Source of the DNA: Triticum aestivum
Taxonomy: Eukaryota > Streptophyta > Magnoliopsida > Poales > Poaceae
Assembly: GCF_018294505.1 (NCBI RefSeq)
Contig: NC_057811.1
Span: 408,481,452 to 408,545,451 of the forward strand
Direction of reading: 5' to 3'
Length of the DNA: 64,000 nucleotides
Part shown: piece by piece, positions 1 to 10,819 of the stretch
Layout of the letters: the number at the start of each line of letters is the position of its first letter
Position numbering within the stretch: the first letter of the stretch is position 1
Notes under the pieces: generated by a model
Databases searched by the model: none
Seen by the model: the letters and a program-made list of their open reading frames with translations, nothing else
What the model was told of the DNA's origin: nothing
Made by a program: the position numbers and the translations under genes

Positions 1-444
1 GTTGATGAGATAAAGGCAACGAGCGTATATGTATTCACTCTTGGAGGTGGCGCTGTTTCTTGGAAGTCTTGCAAGCAGGCCATCTTAATAAGGTCAACAA
101 TGGAAGCAGAACTCACAACACTAGATACAACTACGGTCGAAGCAGATTGGCTTCGTCAGCTCTTGAATGACTTGCCGGCTGTTGAGAAACCTATACCGGA
201 TATCCTTATGAACTGCGACAATCAAACTGTGATCACGAAAATGAGCAGCTCAAAGGATAATATGAAGTCATCAAAACATGTTCAGAGAAGGTTAAAGTCT
301 GTCAGAAAAATAAGATACTCCGGAGTTATTGCAATGGACTATATCCAAACATCTAAAAATCTGGCAGATCCTTGTATTAAGGGTCTATCACGTAATGTGA
401 TAGATAATGCATCTAAGGAGATGGGTATGAGACCCACAATATAA
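1..444 (+). CDS. Ty1/copia polyprotein, RNase H C-terminus (partial)
   Basis: This is the end of a copia polyprotein, open at the window's left edge. Frame 1 reads 147 codons to a TAA at 442-444. The order of motifs matches a copia RNase H: GGGAVSWKSCKQ, then TMEAEL (the catalytic Glu region, usually STTEAE), then the NCDNQ aspartate, then a tail ending in NLADPC and GLSRNVID. In a living element this domain degrades the RNA strand of the RNA/DNA hybrid during reverse transcription. The polypurine tract and LTR follow in the expected order, so this is the 3' end of one element. No stop interrupts the visible part. Whether the upstream part is intact cannot be seen. Confidence 0.88.
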   Translation, partial: VDEIKATSVYVFTLGGGAVSWKSCKQAILIRSTMEAELTTLDTTTVEADWLRQLLNDLPAVEKPIPDILMNCDNQTVITKMSSSKDNMKSSKHVQRRLKSVRKIRYSGVIAMDYIQTSKNLADPCIKGLSRNVIDNASKEMGMRPTI

Positions 445-685
445 GTTGTTCATAGTGCTAACCTAGTCTATGTGATCGGAGATCCCGTGAATTAGATGTG
501 AAAGATAGCTAGATTCGTAGAAAACTTGCAGTTCACGGCCTAGTCCACTGTTCAAGTTGCTTACTAGTGTAGCATAGAGTTCTAGGTGGAAATTCAACTT
601 AACAGTCTCCACTACAGTACCGTATATAAACAGTGTTTTGGAACCAAAGGGAAATTTTGTTTGCCTCTGAGATCTGGTGGGGGAT
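445..685 (+). other. copia 3' untranslated region with polypurine tract
   Basis: Noncoding spacer between the copia stop codon and the LTR. The last bases (674-685, TCTGGTGGGGGAT) form a purine-rich tract directly abutting the LTR's TG, as expected for the plus-strand primer of a copia element. Confidence 0.7.
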
Positions 686-1700
686 TGCTGGAATTTAATC
701 TATTTTGGGCCAGCCCAATAACATTTTTCAGAATTCCTAATAAATTCTAGAGGCCCACTTAGCCCATTCGTGTAAGGAAAGAGGTGGGACTAAAGTTTAG
801 TCCTACATTGCTAGTTTGGTAGGAGTTGGACTTCCTTATAAGGGAGGTTGTTTCTCCACATGTATGAGGATGAGAACAAGAGAGATATTCACGCGCGCTC
901 CTCCTCCGCCACCCGCCTCGTCACGGCGCACCGCGGGTTGCGGGAATGAGCCGAGCCATTGTTTAAATTTTTGCCACGCACGACTGGTATACAGAAGGTC
1001 ACACGGGAGCTGAAAAGTTTTGCTATAGTGGAGATTGAATACGAACTCTGCACCCTTCGGCTGATGGTTGTTCGTTTCGTCTCTCTTTTGCTTCGCCTCC
1101 CGTTGCTACCTGTTCGCTTCCTTCTCATGTGCCTATAAAAGAGAGTCTGCTCCTTCTCCAGACAGACACACCAGAAGAACACTTTCCTCACGCCGCCGAG
1201 TTCTAAAGCACTGAGCTACTGCTACGATATTCCCCATCCCGGTTTGCAGCGTGCACCGCATGTCGGGACAGTAGGCCTCCGAAACTCCACCTCTTTGAGT
1301 CCTGTACGGAGAAGGGTGATAAGGTTTTTGGGGAGCGCTCTGCGCGACTACTTACCTCTTCATCACGGACACCCCGGACACCGACGACTACTTCCCCAAC
1401 GATGACGTCTTACCCGTCGTCGACGACCTCTTCGACAACACAGGTGACAACGTCAACGCCAACGCTACTGCTACAGCCGCAGCTCAGTACGTGTTCATGT
1501 ACCTTTTGTTGAGTACCTACTACAGTTTCTTCTACTAGTATCTGCTCTACATATGTTATGTTCTATTTCACATGTGCAGATGCTATTTGTCTTCTCTCTG
1601 TTAGATTACATGACTCGTTTCATCTCTGCTATAATAGTCATGTTTTATCTTGTATTTCTATGGATTAAATCATACGGTAAATTGCTCATATTTTCAACCA
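686..1700 (+). mobile_element. copia 3' LTR
   Basis: The LTR begins TGCTGGAATTTAATC just after the polypurine tract and ends near TTTTCAACCA at about 1700, giving about 1.0 kb. It has a TATA box at 1134-1140 and a downstream GC-rich transcribed part, then an AT-rich tail. The text resembles a common Triticeae copia LTR family, but I cannot name it reliably. The 5' partner lies outside the window, so age cannot be judged. The exact 3' end could be off by a few bases. Confidence 0.75.
1134..1140 (+). promoter_or_regulatory. TATA box of the copia LTR
   Basis: TATAAAA in the middle of the LTR, followed by a GC-richer stretch, at the usual place for the LTR promoter. Confidence 0.55.
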
Positions 1701-2289
1701 GAAGCCTGGGGAACACGACGGCACTTCCAGAGACCAGCCGCTGCCCATCCCCCGTCCCCATTTCGGGTGTGAACCAGCCTTTTCCGAACTCGCAATCACG
1801 TCTTCTCACCAATCAGCCGAAGTCGCTCTTGACAGAATACGTGTGACGCCACGTATGGTCAGTCGAAACCGCATCAAAGATTCAGGAGAGCGCCTAGAAC
1901 GCGACAAAGCCGGCAATATGATGCACCAAACGGCAGCAGGTGTGGAAGAGATTTGGCCAAGGACTCCGCACACCTGAACCTGACCGGGGCTGACGCCACA
2001 GTTTCCTCACACTTCACTCCAGAGACCCCGACTTCAAGTCACCAGCCTATCACCAGCAGGTCAAGTCCGGGATACTCCCGCCGCCGATCACGTTCACATG
2101 ACACGGAAACATAATGTGTCTGGAAGAGACTGAGAAGAGAAGATAATTACCAACTGCCGAGTGAGTGGACACATGACTCGGTCCAGCCCGAAGACTCAAG
2201 GTCCAAGGTCCAGACCGGGAACGTCGTCGCATTGGCCCGTCGCGCCTTGAACAACACGGTGAAAAGGAAAAAGGAATTTCGTACCACCA
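1701..2289. other. intergenic, unassigned
   Basis: I see no credible gene or element boundary here. It separates the copia LTR from the 3' end of PYD1 and may include the old insertion site or older eroded repeats. Confidence 0.4.
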
Positions 2290-2295
2290 CTATGC

Positions 2296-2301
2296 TTTAT
2301 T
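2296..2301 (-). terminator. candidate poly(A) signal of PYD1
   Basis: The minus strand reads AATAAA here, about 175 bases past the PYD1 stop codon, a normal distance for a plant polyadenylation signal. The real cleavage site is not known. Confidence 0.5.
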
Positions 2302-2425
2302 GAATGAGGTGCAGCAAAAGTTCCCACTGTTCTTTCTTTTCGTTTCGTTTATAGGTCCGGGTGTAATCACAAGTGGAAGGAAGTATGGTGGAAAGGAAGG
2401 GCGTCGTGAGGGGATCGGACGGAGG

Positions 2426-2487
2426 TGCGGCATCAGTTGGAGACCGAGAGATCCGATCCAACGGAGTTGCGGCATCAGTTGGAGACC
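2426..2487. repeat. 42-bp tandem duplication across the PYD1 stop codon
   Basis: A 20-base string (TGCGGCATCAGTTGGAGACC) occurs at 2426-2445 and again at 2468-2487, a period of 42 bases. The copy nearer the gene contains the last codons and stop of PYD1 on the minus strand (V-S-N-stop). The other copy repeats the same codons and stop in the 3' untranslated region, in the same frame. Confidence 0.85.
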
Positions 2488-5400
2488 ATGCTCTCGGTCT
2501 CCTTGACGAACCCGTCGCCGGTCCAGTCCTTGTCCGACTGCAGCCCCATCCTGATGGCCTTCCGCTGCTTGATCGCCTCCTTCTGCCGCTGCACTAGGTC
2601 CGTGTGCGTCGTGAAGTAGGGGAGAGACGCCCTGCGACAACGAAGCGTCAGCGATCTTGTTTCAGAAGGCGAGAAAAAATAGATCAAACACGTCTGCTGG
2701 AAGAGGGTGACAAAAAAATATGTACACTTGAAACTTGAAAGAGGCAGCTCAGGCATTCTCTACTAGTGGGGCGGACATTTAGCACTGGACTACTGATGCT
2801 TCGGAGAAACTTCCTCCAGGCAGAGTAAAACAAGGCCAACTTGACAGGGAGTTGATCATTGCACGGTGCACACGGCTTTCAACTTGTGCCGTTCATACAT
2901 ACATGGTGGGGCTAGGCGTGCTAATCAGGCTATAGGAGGCATGATTAAGGTTGAAGGCAATAGCTAACCATGATTATCGCCCACACTTCCCAAGTCTTCC
3001 CTGTTGATGATTACCTTCCACCCATTTACGCAAAACCTTTCCACCCACCCATGGAAAGTTGTTCTTTTCCGGTTTTCACAAGGGAATTATTTTCCAGTTT
3101 TAACAACGGGCATGCTGCTTCACTAATCGTGTCCTGTATTTGGTAGCATGTGTAACAAAAAAATAGCAAAGGGGACCTCCTGATTTCTCATGTCGATGAT
3201 GATCTACTACATCCAAAGCTCATTTGTTAGATTCCAGTAACACAATGGTGCTTGGAGGCTTAACGCAAAGACGTGAACGTTTAGAGGTAGCACAACAACA
3301 TAGTCAAGTACATGGTATCCTGGTATGTACTCGAAAGAAAGGAAGTTCATCCAGATGGTTTCCAACGCCAATTCAACCACAAAGAAAAAACGGTGAAGGG
3401 GACATACCCTCGGAAATCTTCAATTGACGAAAAGTCATGCATTCTCATAAAATCCTGCAACTCTGTACACAGCTTCTTCACAAGGCCATAACCATGCATC
3501 ATTACACCTGTGCATACCTGTGATGAATAATCATTACTTCGTTAGTGACTCGACTGAAAATGATGTCTCGGAAGTACTGCCTACAGTACAAATAAAAATG
3601 TGTACCGGCAGCACACATAAGGATGCACACAGCACAGTCCCCTTGATCGGAAAATATGTTGCGTACTAAGTTCAGGAGCTCACCTGTACAGTATCTGCGC
3701 CAAGTAGAATAAACTCAGCAGCATCATTGCCGGTTTCAACACCACCAATGGCGGAGAGGGACCGACCTTCAGGAAATTCCTCTTTGATCAGTCTTGCTAT
3801 CTGCATGACTTTCGCAAGTGCAATAGGGTGCACAGCTCTCGCAGAATATCCCCCAGGTGTGGAGTACCTGTGGAACAGAGTATTGTTTCAAATTGCTAGC
3901 AATAAATGGACATGCTCCAAAAAACAACCCAGGGAACTGAATCTAACCCCTCCACACAAGGTTCTGGGCGCAAAGTTTTGAGATCAATTCCCATCACACT
4001 CATAATTGTGTTGATAGCGGCAATTCCTTCAGACCCTGACTTAAGAGCAATCCTTGAAGGCTGCATGGTGTTAAGACAAAAAATGAAAACATAAACAAAT
4101 AAATATGGGTGAAATTAGCAAATATTCTTAGCGCTATAATGTACAAAAAGAAGTATCATGGAGAGTCATGTGCAGCACAAGTGATGGCAATAATGTCATC
4201 TACCCTTATCAGTTCTATTCCAGGATGCACAATTAAATGGATAGAGATGCTAACGCATAATTGATGTTTCAGTGATCAGTACAAGTCATGATGCTAGACT
4301 TTGCAAAATGCCCAAGAAATGATCAACCTGGTACCATGGAGTAACGCGGCTAGCAATGTTGGACTGTGAAAGATTATCATCAATTATGCACTATATATCT
4401 GATCTCGACAATGCAAAATGAAGAAGAACATAAAATTGGAAACCCATGGGTGTGTTTGGCTGGAGGGGCGACAGGTTGGCGTGGTGGTTAGTGTAGTTCC
4501 CTCTCAACAGTGATTGGTTGGAGGGAATGGTAATTCAAGGGGGGGGGGGGGGGGGGGGGGGGGGGGAGTTTATGAAGATCTTTGGTGGGTATGAGAATTT
4601 ACATGGAATGAGGATTAGGAGTTTGAGGGTCGAACTCCCGTCATTTTAGAAAGTTTGATTTACCTCAGCATTTCATGATGACCCATTCTACAGTTTCTGC
4701 TGGTCTTGCTAAACATGGACCTGAGACTAAAACCAGAATTCACATCCCTAATCCAGCAAAACTCCCACCCTTCCCCAGTTGTTACCAAACATCCAAGATA
4801 TGTAGAACAAGACAAAAAATATCTTACACGAATAGTTTCATTACTACTCCCTCTGTTCCTAAATATTTGTCTTTTTAGAGATTTCAACAAATGACTACAT
4901 ACGGAGCAAAATGAGTGAATCTACACTCTAAAATATGTCTATATACATCCGTATGTGGTAGTCCATTTGAAATCTCTAAAAAGACAAATATTTAGGAACG
5001 GTGGGAGTATTTTCTAACAGCTAGCTTCTGCTAACAGATGAACGAATGTACGACCTGAGAACCAAACTACTAAGATCAATGCAGAGAGTAAACTAAGTAT
5101 TTTTTTTGGAAGGTACAAACCAAATATGTGAGAAGTAGGCAAGGATAGAAACAAATTTAGGACTCATCATTTGTTGAACCATAACAAGTTAACCACGGAA
5201 GATATTTGTTGCTAAGTACTCAATAGATGTATTATATGCGGAAGTAACCTCTGTAATATCTGTAATGTTAGGAGTCATCTTAGACCAAACAGGCACAGTG
5301 GCCTTCTCATTTATCCAACCGGAAACCTCCTCTAACAAGGCACAGTCCTGTCCAACAGCGGCACCCATTTTTCGCTCAGGCATGCCATGTGGGCATGAGA

Positions 5401-7387
5401 AATTTATCTCAAGAGCGTCCTATGGAATGATAAAATAAAACAGATCAGTAGTACTTCATTATCATAACTCTGAAAAAGTATGCACCAAAACACAGATATG
5501 AAAATGTTACCACTCCAGATTCCTCAACACGTTCAATAAGCTCATGCCATGCAGCTTTGTTGTATTCCTCCATTATTGAGCCAATGAGTATCCTATCAGG
5601 GTATTCCTTCTTCAGTTGCTTGAACTCGTTAAGCATTGTCTCGAGAGGTCGATCACTGATAAGTTCAATGTTCTGCCATCCAATGATTGGACTCTTGGTA
5701 GATCCATTAGGATCTGCCCTGAGCCGAGCATAGCGAGGAGTTACATTGATAACTTTTCCAGCATCCAAGGACACCTGCCAGTCATAAATTAAACCAACAG
5801 TTAGCCATAATGTTACGTGAAAAACAGAAACCATTGCATGACATTGGTGGAACTGATGACTGAGTAGGTTCAATGCAGAGTGGTATCAGCAATGTGAAAG
5901 TGATGATTGTGCCAGTCTAATGTAGAATGGGACCAGTGACTAGTTAAAGCTTCTTTTTAATGTTTAGTACTGGGAATAAATGTTCATCGGAAAAAAAGTT
6001 GGGACACCTTACTCCAAAAGCAGATGTACATTGTTTCAAGCAGGTGGTTTGTCAGGAAAAACAAAAAAGCAGAGCTTAATCCATACAAAAATGTCATCTA
6101 CAGGAGTCTCCTATGATCTGCAGCAAAACTTATGAGGTTAGGATCTACTGCTTCTCCAGTAGATTGAACTGGCCCCCACTCCATATTCAACCCAAATCGG
6201 AATCGTCAGGGTGACCTAATGTGATTCTCTGAACTGCAGCACATAGATCATATCCTTCCTATCCTACCCATGCGCACCGCTAAATTAACCTTTCCAGCAT
6301 CCAAGGACACCTACCAGTCATAATTTAAACCAACAGTTAGCCATAATGTTACATGACAAAAGACCGACCATTAAATGTCATTGGTGAAACTGATCACTGA
6401 TGACTGCGTAGGTCCAATGCAGAGTGGTAGTATCAGCAATGTGTCCTGTAATTATCTCTGCCTTCTATAAAGTTATGGTACGCGATTGCGATAATCTCGG
6501 AAAATAAAGTATCAGCAATGTGAAAGTGATGATTGGTGACAGTCTAGTGCAGAATGGGACAGGTAACGAGTTAAAGCTTCCTTCTGGTGTTTAGTAGTGC
6601 GACTGAAATGTTCATCGGGCAAAAGTTAGAACACCTTACAGGTGGTTTGTCAGGTAAGAAAGCAGAGCTTAGCCCGCACAAAAATGTGATCTACAACAGT
6701 CTAATGTGGTCGCAACAAACAAACATTTTTTAACCAGCCATATTACTGTCTTATACGGTTCTCACGCCGGCACTATACCATAATTAAGATCCATACCCAT
6801 TCCCCAACCCAGTGAATCTGGTGTGGACCGAGCACACGGTTTCCGGTGGTCATCACCCAGCTTATGAGGTTAGGATCTACTGCTCCTCCAGCAGATTGAG
6901 CTGGCCCCCACTCCATATCCCACCCGAATCGGAACCACACGGCCAAAACGCAATGGCGCTAAGCATCCGAGGTGATCTAAGGAAATTCCCTGAACCACAG
7001 CACATAGATCCTATCCTATCCGTGCGCGTCGCGAAATTAGCTCTGAAGATGGCCACCGCACATGACGCAAGTAGCAGCGAGCGATTCACGGGAGCTAGTA
7101 ATGAGCAGCGGCGAGGTGGTGAGGGGGATTACGGTCTTGGCGATGACGCCGCCCCAGCCCTCGTCGAAGGCGCGCTTCATGACGGTGTAGTTGGTGCCGG
7201 GGGGGCCGGAGCCGATCACGAACGGGTTGGGCATCTTCAGCCCGTTCACGGTCACGGACAGGTCCGGCTCGCCGGCGCCGGAGGCGGAGGCGGAGACGCG
7301 GACGGACGCCGCGCGCCGCCGGCCGGGCAGGCGGAGCAGCGGCGAGGCGGTCGACGACGGCGAGGCGCGCAGAGTCAGCGACTCCAT
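2475..7387 (-). CDS. PYD1: dihydropyrimidine dehydrogenase (NADP+), chloroplastic; seven exons
   Basis: Catalyses the first, rate-limiting step of uracil and thymine breakdown, reducing the pyrimidine with NADPH (EC 1.3.1.2); plant PYD1 proteins act in plastids. Exons on the minus strand are 7133-7387, 5511-5774, 5249-5419, 3948-4060, 3684-3867, 3408-3517 and 2475-2631. All introns are GT-AG and the phases join to 417 codons plus stop, close to the usual plant length. Residues 1 to about 40 are rich in Ser, Arg and Ala, like a transit peptide. Visible motifs are GSGPPGTN near residue 59 (FMN loop), NFSCPHGMPERKMG with the likely catalytic Cys182, SAINTIMSV-like AINTIMSVMGID, and GGVETGNDAAEF leading to VQVCTGVM (phosphate-binding part of the FMN barrel). 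The start at 7387 heads the transit peptide. No frameshift or stop was found, so the gene looks functional. It is the plant-type short form without the N-terminal Fe-S region of animal DPD. Confidence 0.95.
4539..4566 (+). repeat. 28-base poly(G) run in PYD1 intron
   Basis: An uninterrupted G run lies in the 1188-base intron between exons 3 and 4. On the transcribed RNA it is a C run; the template can form G-quadruplexes. Its length is easily misread by sequencing. Confidence 0.9.
4847..5007. mobile_element. Stowaway (Tc1/mariner) MITE in PYD1 intron
   Basis: A 161-base element with terminal inverted repeats: CTCCCTCTGTTCCTAAATAT at the left end and the inverse ending GGAACGGTGGGAG at the right. 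It is flanked by TA on both sides (4845-4846 and 5008-5009), the TA target duplication of Stowaway elements. The text matches the very common Triticeae family often called Thalos. It sits in the intron between exons 3 and 4 and leaves both splice sites untouched. Confidence 0.93.
5751..7045. repeat. diverged tandem duplication in PYD1 intron 1
   Basis: Two related blocks lie head to tail, about 5751-6289 and 6290-7045. Shared landmarks are the exon-2 acceptor region followed by ACCAACAGTTAGCCATAATG (5794 onward and again from about 6329), then GTATCAGCAATGTGAAAGTG, then the GGTGGTTTGTCAGG segment, then TTATGAGGTTAGGATCTACT (near 6130 and near 6863), ending near the AGCACATAGATC string. The second block has extra inserted bases. 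One edge takes in the first bases of exon 2. Confidence 0.85.
6290..6310 (-). other. 21-nt duplicated start of PYD1 exon 2 (pseudo-exon)
   Basis: On the minus strand these 21 bases repeat the start of exon 2 and would encode V-S-L-D-A-G-K. They are preceded by a TAG acceptor inside a copy of the natural branch region and followed by GTTAAT, a possible weak donor. The length is a multiple of three, so inclusion would add seven residues without a frameshift. Use of this segment is an inference. Confidence 0.6.
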
Positions 7388-7480
7388 TGCTGCTTTCTCT
7401 CTCTGTGTTTTTTTTTCTTTCTTTCTGTTTTGCGATGTGAATCTGTGGGGAGTATCACGGATGAGGGAGAAAGGAACCTC

Positions 7481-7487
7481 CTTATAA
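7481..7487 (-). promoter_or_regulatory. possible PYD1 TATA box
   Basis: The minus strand reads TTATAAG about 95 bases upstream of the PYD1 start codon. A pyrimidine-rich leader lies between it and the ATG. It is a plausible core promoter, but short A/T strings are common. Confidence 0.3.
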
Positions 7488-7689
7488 CGTTTTTTTAAAG
7501 TTAGTGTGGGATTACGTGATGGGGAAAGCCCTTGTGGGTTACGTGTTGTGATTGAAAATGCGCCGCATGATAATCGACTAATCCAGCAACCAAACTACTT
7601 GACTTTTTTAATATGCTTATATACTTAGGCTTGTTTTTTGTTACTTCTATGAAGTGTTGGTGACTTTGAAAGTGCTTTTTTGAGCTCGC

Positions 7690-7786
7690 GTGGACAGTAA
7701 AATTGAAAGGAATAAATAATTCAAACAATTTTGATTTTTTATAACTTTGTACTAAACCGATGATAAGTAATATGGATGGGAGGGAG
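7690..7786. mobile_element. Stowaway MITE right-end remnant
   Basis: The stretch ends AATATGGATGGGAGGGAGTA, which looks like a Stowaway right terminal repeat followed by TA. No matching left end is visible, so it appears truncated. Confidence 0.4.
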
Positions 7787-8001
7787 TAGCAAACATTGCC
7801 AAATGTTTTCGTTGCTTGTGAAGGTTCATCACTAAATGGCGTTCGTGGAAGACATGGCAAAAAAACAAATAGATGCTCCAAAATGCTTTTGTTTTTTAAA
7901 ATAACATACTTGGAGCATCGATTTTTTTCTTCATGTTTTTCTTTAATGTCATTTCGTGATGAAACATTGCAAGCAATGTAAACATTTTTCAATGTTTGCT
8001 A
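7787..8001. mobile_element. foldback (hairpin) MITE upstream of PYD1
   Basis: The left half from TAGCAAACATTG is the approximate inverse of the right half ending CAATGTTTGCTA, and the match runs almost to the middle, where GATGCTCCA faces TGGAGCATC. The whole 215 bases could fold into one hairpin. It starts about 400 bases from the PYD1 start codon on the promoter side. The superfamily is uncertain; TA at both ends is compatible with a Stowaway-like origin. Confidence 0.7.
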
Positions 8002-9139
8002 CAAAATTTTGTCTTGGTGACTTCTTCTTTTTCTTTGGACAAAAGTGATGGCGACTTCACGGACCAGGCTCACACCCCGCTTTATATATTATAAAGCCAA
8101 TTCACCGAACAAGGATACATGATGTTGAGGAAATCCTCAAAAGCAGATAACAAAAAAAAACACACGACAAAAACACACCAAAGACGTGGAAACACCACTA
8201 GAGTGTCACTGAGGAGAAGCGCATGAGATTCGTCGCAGGACCGAAACCCACCAAACACATCGATGACGCCCCCAAGAAGGTAACGACGCCATGCGCCGCC
8301 GCCGCCACGTCCGTCAAAGCAAGCGAAGGTTTTCACCCCAGAGTGTCAAAGGGGTGGAAGAGGACCGAAGCGGCGCCCCAAGAGAAATGCGACACCCACG
8401 GGCATCACCACCACCGGCGTCACGACGAAAAGCATTCGCTCGGCCCTCCACCCTCTGCTTTACGGGAAAAGGCCACAGACCTACCCCGATGGGGAGCACC
8501 ACGACAGCCAGGAATCCTTTGATTGGCTCTGTTGAAAATTGGCAAATATTCAGTTATGTTGCCCATTTGGATTCGTATGACTGAATTCCTATAGAAAATT
8601 TGCCATCAAACATTCAGTTAAATCTATTCAAAATAGGCATGACATTTATATCCTGTGTTTTTTATATTCCCGTGTCTTTACCATCATGCAAATCAAAGAG
8701 CCCTTAATTTTTTCTCGAGGCCCCATCTAAATGATGAAAATTCTCAAAAATGGGACCAATACAGACACAATCCGAAGGAATTTGACATCTCCATTCTTGT
8801 GAAAACGAATATCACTCAAAGGGAAAAAAATGGCTAGTGCCAAAATCATATGGAATCCTTAAAAAGTCCTGCAAACTGAATGAGCCCGGAACGTCCACAT
8901 GCATACTTTATCTCTATATGGAATCCTTAAAAAGTCTTGCAAACTGAGTAAGTAACATTAAGATTTAAAAAGTTGCCACGGACAAACGGCAGCCTAGCAA
9001 AAGATGGCTGGTTAATTTTTTATTATTGTAATTTTTTTGCAGGTTATTGTAAAATTTGTTGGTAGCATACCAAAGCTCACCGCTTGGTACCGATTAGTTG
9101 GCGAGACGAATAAGTAACCACTAATACTAGTAATTTTGT
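8002..9139. other. noncoding stretch with probable non-LTR tail and a short direct repeat
   Basis: There is no convincing gene. From about 8050 to 8520 the minus strand resembles the 3' end of a Triticeae non-LTR element (GC-rich part, then a GGCTTTATAATATATAAAGC hairpin and GGGGTG), but I could not define its ends. A repeat of about 31 bases containing TATGGAATCCTTAAAAAGTC occurs twice, near 8848 and 8926. The rest is AT-rich and unassigned. Confidence 0.35.
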
Positions 9140-9345
9140 TATCTCAATGGATAGCTTTCCCTTACCCCCGGATAACCACGACCATTTATCCGGGAAAGGT
9201 AGTTCAATTTGAACAGGAAGTAGAACCCTTGGCGTGCCGAGGACAAACGATGTTAACCGCGCACGAAGATTCCCTTCCACCGCGGCTAATCACATGCGGC
9301 GAGCCTGATTAGGATCTCGGAATATTTATTTTGAGCTGATCGGAG
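9140..9345. repeat. left arm of a diverged inverted repeat
   Basis: This stretch matches, in reverse complement, 14237-14410 and continues into 12965-13006. Shared strings include GGATAGC, CCTTGGCGTGCC, ACAAACGATGT and the 18-base ACCGCGCACGAAGATTCC. Arms of a long-TIR DNA transposon or an inverted duplication are both possible; the outer ends are not sharp. Confidence 0.7.
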
Positions 9346-9725
9346 CTGCTGGTCTGGTTGTTCCGAGCTGGCAGCCACCTCGCGAGATCAGTCCAACGCA
9401 GCGGGATCGCATTGTTCGGCCGTCCCTTTCACGCGTTCAGGCAGGCAGGACGGGACAAATAACGGCTCACCTTGCTGCTTAAAAGTTTCTCGCTTTGACT
9501 GAAAGATCTGCTGCGTAAAAGATTCAGTCTAACCTGTTGCTTGGGTAAATCATACTCCTGCTATGTAGCAGTATACCACAAGAATGTGAGTAAATTATGT
9601 TATCCAAAAGAGTTTGAACAAAGTGGAGTTCATTTACGGCTTATAATTATAAAAAACAGACCACGGTAATAGTTATGAATCAGAGTGAGTAGTGACTCAT
9701 CCAAAAAAAAAGAGTGAGTAGTGAT

Positions 9726-10393
9726 TTTTTTGAAAAACTGTCGATCTATTCATCTTCAATCATGGTAGTACAACGAACACCAGAAATAATAAAAAATTAC
9801 ATCCAGATTCATAGACCACCTAGCGACGACTACAAGCACATAAGCAAGCCGAAGGCACATCGCCATCGTCGCCCCTCCCTCGCCGGAGCCGGGTATGACT
9901 TGTTGTAGTAGACAGTCGGGAAGTCGTCGTGCTAAGGTCCCATAGGACAAACGCCCTAGAACAGCAACCGCCACCGATGAAGAGAATTTTAGATCAGAAG
10001 GATCCAACCTGAAGACACATGAACAAAGACGAACAAAGACCGGATCCGAGCGGATCCACCAAAGACCACCACCGACTACTCGCGAGATCCGCCGGAGACA
10101 CACCTCCACATGCCCTTCGACGATACTAGACACATCATTGGAACGGGGGCTAGGCGGAGAGAATCTTATTCCATCTTCAAGAAGTCGCCGCCGTCTCATC
10201 TTCTTTAACAGGACACAAACCCTAACAAAACTAGAAAAAGCACATAAAAACGAAGTCCTCCCGCCGACAAGGATCGGGATCCACTGCGCACCCATGACCC
10301 TAAGGCCACAGGAGACGTGGGAGATCGTCGGCGCCGCCGACAGGAGGCAGAAACAATAGCCGCTTTTTCTTGGAGGAGGGACAAAGGAAGGAG
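9726..10393 (-). mobile_element. non-LTR retroelement insertion, minus orientation
   Basis: A 668-base insertion flanked by a perfect 14-base direct repeat GAGTGAGTAGTGAT (9712-9725 and 10394-10407). It starts on the plus strand with a T run, meaning a poly(A)-type tail on the minus strand. Its GC-rich text resembles a repeat common in wheat DNA. It has no reverse transcriptase domain, so it is either a 5'-truncated LINE or a SINE-like element. The long minus-strand reading frame across it shows no recognisable protein. Confidence 0.75.
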
Positions 10394-10407
10394 GAGTGAG
10401 TAGTGAT

Positions 10408-10819
10408 TAATGTAAATAGCTAACCAATAATTAAGGCATGCAACTTCATCATGTAAAAGTACACTCTCCGAGCAAGAAGCAAGAAAAAAGAAGAAAAGAA
10501 GAAGAAGAAGGAGAAGCATGTTGCACATGGCGAACCAGAGGGTCGGTGCCGGATAAGAACAGCTCCACACACGTGGTCTCATCGAGGTGAGGCAATAATT
10601 GCGCAAAGTCGCAGGGAAGACGTGCACAACAAAAACTGCAACATGATGCGTACGCGTCCTCATCTATCCACGGATGATGCACTAGGCGGCGGTCATCCAC
10701 CACATGTCCCGTCCAGTGTACGCACATAACCTTGCCTGCTCCAAGTACATTTCCACAAGCATCTACCACTCCCTATATAATCTACCAACAGCTTCCGTAC
10801 ATGTCACGATATACGGTCT
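10408..10819. other. unassigned spacer
   Basis: No gene or clear repeat family. It holds a purine-rich simple tract (about 10480-10520, AAGAAGAAAAGAAGAAG type). Confidence 0.4.

Noticed and set aside
6812..7498. 228-codon plus-strand frame over PYD1 exon 1
   Set aside because: It is the antisense of the GC-rich transit peptide exon and shows no motif.
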